Under the pieces are notes generated by a model. The model had not been told where the DNA came from and ran no database searches. It was given only the letters and a program-made list of their open reading frames with translations. The position numbers and the translations under genes are program-made. A stretch of DNA of 57,922 bases from Salipiger mucosus DSM 16094 (GTDB taxonomy: Bacteria; Pseudomonadota; Alphaproteobacteria; Rhodobacterales; Rhodobacteraceae), in the NCBI RefSeq assembly GCF_000442255.1, contig NZ_KE557275.1, positions 492,993 to 550,914 on the forward strand, in the 5' to 3' direction. Numbering within the stretch: position 1 is the first letter of the stretch; every line of letters starts with the position of its first letter. Below are positions 53,709-57,922 of this stretch, one piece after another.

Positions 53709-54206
53709 AATGGTACCCGAAAAGGATATTTTTCTATCTTGAGTTGATTCGCTGCATCGGGCAATCTTTCTGCGGGAGGGGCCTCTGGGACATCTTTAGA
53801 AAAATGCGACGCCGCGCAGGGCGCACCTCCGATTTCCCGGGGCTCGTGAGGACATTCGCGTAGAGGTGCAATTGTCGCCTATGAGACATTCGCATGTTTT
53901 CGGAATTATGCCGTTCGTTCAATTCCGGGCCTGTTGAAAATGGCAGGCCGATAATGGCGAAAAAGCGGCGGCCAATCTGCCCTTAATTATCTCGCCTCCA
54001 ATTCCCGAATCTCAGCGGATTTTTCGAAATACTAAACCTTAGCGCGATTTAAGTTGACGCGACTCGCGTCTTTACCTAGCGTCAGGTCAATCGGTGTTCC
54101 CGAGGGGCTGCCAGGGGCTGCCCCCGGCGTCTGGATTACCAGTTTTTCGCAATGTTTGCGGGCATATGCGTTGATAACAGACAGCATTTTTCAGGAGAAC
54201 AGGGAC
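53709..54206. promoter_or_regulatory. Divergent control region of the LodA-like operon and MGFGPP genes
   Basis: 498 bp without a credible gene, clearly more AT-rich than its surroundings. On the forward strand TTGACG (54054-54059) and TAGCGT (54077-54082) are 17 nt apart, leaving a leader of about 120 nt before ATG 54207 with a CAGGAGAACAGGG ribosome-binding region. A promoter for the reverse-strand operon must also lie here, but I cannot place it. Confidence 0.5.
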
Positions 54207-55088
54207 ATGGGCTTCGGACCTCCGCCGGGTATCGATGTGGGGCAGCTGAATGCGGCGACCCCCACGCCTTTCGACAGCACCAACCTCAAGAAACAGCTCG
54301 CGAATATCGGGCTCGATTGCGCCCAGCTCAGTCACCAGAACCTCAGCGGCTACATCGACCAGGTGAACGCCGAACTCGCTGACGGCAAGGTGCAGTCGAT
54401 GGCGATCAAGGCGCCGCAAGGCGACGTGGCGAACCCCATGCTCGGCGAGAACAGGATCGTCGCGGCCACCTCGCTCGCGGCGCAGGCCCAGCCGATGGTC
54501 AGCGCGGCCACCGGCAACTGGACCATCAACGACGAGGCCGAGGGCTATGCCCCGAACCTCGAGATCATCCAGTATCCGACCCATTTCCAGTGGCTCTACG
54601 ACAACCGCGCGACCAACGGCTTCGCGGGCGTGATCGACAACCCGCCCACCATCGCCAAGAACGAGGACAACGCCGCGGCCATCCAGAAGCTCTTCGTCAG
54701 CGTCGGGCTCACCGCCTCGGCGACGCTGGTCAAGGGGCTCGACAAGTCGACCATGCAGGCGACGCTGACCAACGTCATCCAGCCGCTGTCGAACGCCAAC
54801 CTCAGCAACTACAACGTCACCGACAGCCGCGCGATCTTCCTGGTGGACAACTACGACCCCAAGACGCAGCACGCGGACGGGATCGGCGTGCTCTTCATCA
54901 AGTGGCACCTCATCATCACCGACTACAAGCGCAAGGACAAGGACGGCGGCGACACCCACCCGACGACGCTCACGATCAACGCTGGCGCGGTGATGTACTC
55001 CGACCCGAGCGTGCTCTGCACCGACTACAACGCGGTGCTCAAGCAGTTCGCCATCGACCCGACCACGGCCCCCACCTGCCGGGTCTGA
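54207..55088 (+). CDS. Hypothetical protein with N-terminal MGFGPP motif (293 aa)
   Basis: A 293-aa protein that I do not recognise. It starts MGFGPPPGIDVGQLNAATPT with no signal peptide. Asn/Ala/Thr-rich, with few Arg, unlike the neighbours. Central part has NWTINDEAEGYAPNLEIIQYPTHF-type aromatic residues (positions about 98-125) and the C-terminal half strands of GVLFIKWHLIITDYKRKD. Three cysteines. It shares its first ~30 residues with the next gene (MGFGPPxG ... DST), although the rest differs. Confidence 0.78.
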   Translation: MGFGPPPGIDVGQLNAATPTPFDSTNLKKQLANIGLDCAQLSHQNLSGYIDQVNAELADGKVQSMAIKAPQGDVANPMLGENRIVAATSLAAQAQPMVSAATGNWTINDEAEGYAPNLEIIQYPTHFQWLYDNRATNGFAGVIDNPPTIAKNEDNAAAIQKLFVSVGLTASATLVKGLDKSTMQATLTNVIQPLSNANLSNYNVTDSRAIFLVDNYDPKTQHADGIGVLFIKWHLIITDYKRKDKDGGDTHPTTLTINAGAVMYSDPSVLCTDYNAVLKQFAIDPTTAPTCRV

Positions 55089-55147
55089 CACAGCCCGGGC
55101 CCGTCCCGGGTCCGCCATTGTTTCATCGATTGGAAAGAGACCTCGCC

Positions 55148-55693
55148 ATGGGATTTGGACCTCCATCCGGCCACGAACTGAAGATCTTCGATACCGTGCC
55201 CCCGGCCACCGACAGCACCTTCAAGGCGGGCGTGCCCTCGACGGCCACCCAGCAGGAGGCACTGTCGATCATCCTCTTCAGTCCCAACCTCCAGCTCATC
55301 GCCTCGCTCGACAACACCGGGTCGAAGGTGACCAGCAGCTACACCACCTCGGTCACCACCGGCTTCACCTTCAGCTCCACGCAGTCGCTCAGCATCACCG
55401 AGGAGATCGGCGTCAACATCGAGATCGTCACCGAGAAGACCTCGATCACCTTCGCGCTCTCCTTCACCGAGCAGTGGAGCAAGTCGACCACGCAGTCGAT
55501 GACCTTCTCCTGCCCGCCGGGCGAGCTGGCCTACGTCTACCAGGGCACACTGATGTCCCGGGTGCTCGAACTCGACGCGGAGTCGGCCGAGTACAAGTGG
55601 TACACGCCCACCTCGCGCGCGCTGACGCAGGTCCTCGTGACCAAGGACACGCCGATCGGCAAGGCGCCCTCGAACCCCGTCACGCTGTCCTGA
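55148..55693 (+). CDS. MGFGPP-motif protein with aerolysin-like strand pattern (181 aa)
   Basis: A 181-aa protein starting MGFGPPSGHELKIFDTV with GAAAGAG upstream. After the N-terminal motif, residues about 55-140 form a long Ser/Thr-rich alternating pattern (SSYTTSVTTGFTFSSTQSLS, ITFALSFTEQWSKSTTQSMT), followed by CPPGELAYVYQGTLM. This is how the pore-forming module of aerolysin/ETX-MTX2 toxins looks, including the Pro-Pro-Gly turn and aromatic strand after it. I infer a small aerolysin-type beta protein; no signal peptide is present, so export, if any, is by another route. Confidence 0.72.
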   Translation: MGFGPPSGHELKIFDTVPPATDSTFKAGVPSTATQQEALSIILFSPNLQLIASLDNTGSKVTSSYTTSVTTGFTFSSTQSLSITEEIGVNIEIVTEKTSITFALSFTEQWSKSTTQSMTFSCPPGELAYVYQGTLMSRVLELDAESAEYKWYTPTSRALTQVLVTKDTPIGKAPSNPVTLS

Positions 55694-55775
55694 CACCGCG
55701 CCCGCCCGGTGCGCCGGGCCGGACCCGAAGCGGCCCGGCCCATCCGACCCGTCCAGACCTTCGCGGGGTGCCCCC

Positions 55776-57922
55776 ATGCCCGGATCCTGCCCGATCGCCG
55801 TCGTCGGCATGGCCTGCCGGTATCCCGAGGCCGACACCGTCGATGCCCTCTTCGAGAACTCGCTCGCGCAGCGCCGCGCCTTCCGCCGGATGCCGGCGGG
55901 GCGTCTGTCGGCGCACTACTTCGACCCCGAGGGCCGCGCCGCCGACCGGGCCTATGCCGACCAGGCGGCGGTGCTCAACGGCTTTTCCTTCGACCGCAAC
56001 TGGTTCCGGGTTCCGCAGGCCAGCTACGAGGTCACGGACCTCACCCACTGGCTGGCCCTGACCGTCGCGAAGGACTGCATCGAGTCCGTCCGCTTCCGCA
56101 AGTCCGGCGCGCCGGTCTCGAACGATGCGGTGCGCGTGGTCGTGGGCAACACCCTCACCGGCGAGTTCTCCCGCGCCGCGCTCATGCGCCTGCGCTGGCC
56201 CTACGTCCGCGGCGTCGTCGCGCAGCAGCTGCGCGAGGACCGCCCCGACATGCCCGAGGCCGAGCTGGCCGCGCATCTCGCCGCGCTCGAGGCGCGCTAC
56301 AAGGCGCCCTTCGCCCGCCCGAACGAGGACATGCTCGCTGGCGGTCTGGCCAACACCATCGCCGGGCGCATCTGCAACCACTTCGACCTCAAGGGCGGCG
56401 GCTTTTCCGTCGACGGCGCCTGTTCCTCCTCGCTGCTGGCGGTCACCGACGCCTGCACTGCGCTGGTCATGGGCGATGCAGACATGGTGCTTGCGGGGGG
56501 CGTGGACCTCAGCCTCGACCCATTCGAGCTGGTCGGCTTCTCGCGCACCTCCGCGCTCGCCCGGACCGAGATGCGCGTCTACGACGAACGGTCCGAGGGC
56601 TTCTGGCCCGGCGAGGGCTGCGGCTTCGTCGCGCTGATGCGGCTCGAGGACGCCCTCGAGCAATGCGAGGACATCCAGGCCGTCATCACCGGTTGGGGCA
56701 TCTCCTCGGACGGGCGGGGCGGGCTCACGCGCCCCGAGGTCGACGGCCAGCGCATGGCCCTCGCGCGGGCCTACCGGCGCGCGGGCTACGGCATCGACAC
56801 GGTCGGCTACTTCGAGGGCCACGGCACCGGCACCCGCGTCGGCGACGCGGCCGAGCTGTCCGCCCTCATCCGCGAACGCGCCGAGACCGGCGCGCCCCTG
56901 CGCCCGGCGGTCATCAGCTCGATCAAGGCCAACATCGGCCACACCAAGGCCGCCGCGGGCCTCGCGGGCCTGCTGCGCGCCACGCAGGTCCTGCGCCACG
57001 CCGTTCTGCCGCCGACCACCGCCTGCCACGACCCGCACCCGCTTTTCGCGGACCATGCCGACAACCTCCGCCCCGGCGAGCGGACCGAGGACTGGGACCC
57101 CGCCGGGCAGGAGCGCCGCGCCGGGGTCAGCGCCATGGGCTTCGGCGGCATCAACACGCATGTCACCCTGGCCGAGCCGCCGCGCAGGTCGCACACCTCG
57201 GTCCCCGTCACCCTGCCGCGTGCCCGTCTCGACACCGCGCAGGACTGCGAACTCTTCCTCTTCGCCGCCACCTCGGCCTGGGATCTCGCCTGGACCATCG
57301 ACCACGTGCGGCGCATCGCGCCCGAGCTCTCGCGCGCCGAGATGGGCGACCTCGCCGTCGAACTGGGCCGCCGCGCCGCCCGCGACGGTCATTTCCGCTG
57401 GCGTGCCGCGGTGGTCGCGGCGAAACCCGCCGAGCTGGCCGAGGCGCTGGACACGCTCCGGGCGCAGGTCGAGGCCGCCGGCGACGACGCGCTGCACCTC
57501 GACACCGAGCGGCAGGTCTTCCTCTCCTCCCGCCGCGAGCCGGCCCGCATCGGGTTCCTCTTTTCCGGGCAGGCGGCTCCCGCGCGCTGCCGGGGCGGCC
57601 TGCACGCCCGGCGCTTCCCCGAGGTCGCGGCCCTCTACGACGCGGCGGACCTCCAGTCCTTCGCGGACCGCTCCGACACCGATTTCGCGCAGCCCGCCAT
57701 CGCCACGGCCTCGGCGGCGGGCACCGCCCTGCTAGCCCGGTTGGGCATCGGCGGAGACCTCGCCATCGGTCACAGCCTCGGCGAGCTGGCGGCGCTGAAC
57801 TGGGCCGGCTGCTACGAGGCCCCCGCGCTCATCGACCTGGCCCGGCGGCGCGGCGCGGTCATGGCCGCCGATCAGGCCTCGCGCGGCGCCATGGCCGCCG
57901 TCGCCGCCGACGCCGCCACGAC
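55776..57922 (+). CDS. Iterative type I polyketide synthase, 5' part (runs off the window)
   Basis: The first 715 codons of a modular enzyme. Ketosynthase from residue 7 (IAVVGMACRYPEADTVDALF), with active-site Cys in VDGACSSSLLAV and the two His in EGHGTGTRVGD and NIGHTKAAAG. After a linker an acyltransferase begins near residue 590 (RIGFLFSGQAAP) and its active Ser is in IGHSLGELAAL. LAQRRAFRRMPAGRL after the first motif recalls enediyne/WcbR-type iterative synthases. The frame is open to the last base, so further domains lie beyond the window. It is 82 bp after the second MGFGPP gene on the same strand. Confidence 0.93.
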   Translation, partial: MPGSCPIAVVGMACRYPEADTVDALFENSLAQRRAFRRMPAGRLSAHYFDPEGRAADRAYADQAAVLNGFSFDRNWFRVPQASYEVTDLTHWLALTVAKDCIESVRFRKSGAPVSNDAVRVVVGNTLTGEFSRAALMRLRWPYVRGVVAQQLREDRPDMPEAELAAHLAALEARYKAPFARPNEDMLAGGLANTIAGRICNHFDLKGGGFSVDGACSSSLLAVTDACTALVMGDADMVLAGGVDLSLDPFELVGFSRTSALARTEMRVYDERSEGFWPGEGCGFVALMRLEDALEQCEDIQAVITGWGISSDGRGGLTRPEVDGQRMALARAYRRAGYGIDTVGYFEGHGTGTRVGDAAELSALIRERAETGAPLRPAVISSIKANIGHTKAAAGLAGLLRATQVLRHAVLPPTTACHDPHPLFADHADNLRPGERTEDWDPAGQERRAGVSAMGFGGINTHVTLAEPPRRSHTSVPVTLPRARLDTAQDCELFLFAATSAWDLAWTIDHVRRIAPELSRAEMGDLAVELGRRAARDGHFRWRAAVVAAKPAELAEALDTLRAQVEAAGDDALHLDTERQVFLSSRREPARIGFLFSGQAAPARCRGGLHARRFPEVAALYDAADLQSFADRSDTDFAQPAIATASAAGTALLARLGIGGDLAIGHSLGELAALNWAGCYEAPALIDLARRRGAVMAADQASRGAMAAVAADAAT

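Noticed and set aside
55680-57605. Reverse-strand frame of 641 codons opposite the PKS
   Set aside because: Shadow of the ketosynthase/acyltransferase coding sequence, which has all catalytic motifs on the forward strand.

Overview
The window is about 58 kb of high-GC DNA that reads as a Rhodobacterales (Roseobacter-group) alphaproteobacterium. The evidence is the hprK-chvG-chvI-pckA neighbourhood, GcrA, phosphatidylcholine synthase, a solo LuxR, a pca operon with a divergent pcaQ, TRAP and tripartite tricarboxylate (TTT) transporters, and an intergenic element of the TATTTG...AAGAAG type that I recall as common in this order. The assignment rests on gene content and order, not on a database search.

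Layout. (1) 1-9.9 kb, core: DEAD-box helicase (cut by the window edge), lysophospholipid acyltransferase, a PTS-type regulatory set (HPr, EIIA-Man, RapZ, short HprK), the ChvG/ChvI two-component system, divergent pckA, a small membrane protein and a DUF3859 protein. (2) 9.9-18.3 kb: a three-copy intergenic repeat, a protocatechuate operon (pcaC-pcaH-pcaG plus a beta-keto acid cleavage enzyme) with divergent pcaQ, a YbjN protein, a tannase/feruloyl-esterase, proC, a CsaA-like protein and a 2-hydroxyacid dehydrogenase. (3) 18.3-30.8 kb: two very small membrane proteins, thymidine kinase, LuxR solo, a probable structured RNA, rimO, a macro-TM-TIR protein, gcrA, an ABC-2 permease, a DMT transporter, pcs, a PaiB-like protein, mtaB, dapF and tRNA-Lys. 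(4) 30.8-37 kb, accessory: an NTF2-like protein, an unusual SDR and a TRAP transporter whose binding-protein gene is cut by an intact IS5-family (IS903-type) element with a 9-bp target duplication. (5) 37.3-44.7 kb: an acid-sugar module with a GntR/FCD regulator, three phased palindromic operators, a homoserine-dehydrogenase-like/SAF oxidoreductase, tctC-tctB-tctA, otnK and otnC. (6) 44.9-57.9 kb, accessory: tail-collar protein, GNAT, DUF6916-like protein, Hint-domain protein, a four-gene operon (small Tat protein, LodA-like oxidase, LodB-like flavoprotein, pentaheme cytochrome c), and divergently two proteins sharing an N-terminal MGFGPP motif, one with an aerolysin-like strand pattern, followed by an iterative type I polyketide synthase that runs off the window.

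Three genes (rimO, the macro-TIR gene, otnK) are each broken by what looks like one surplus G in a G run on the coding strand. The shared signature suggests sequencing or assembly error as much as real decay.

The most promising undescribed systems are the LodA-like/LodB/Tat/pentaheme operon facing the MGFGPP-PKS cluster, the macro-TM-TIR protein, and the acid-sugar module with a non-standard dehydrogenase and operators spaced 61-62 bp apart.
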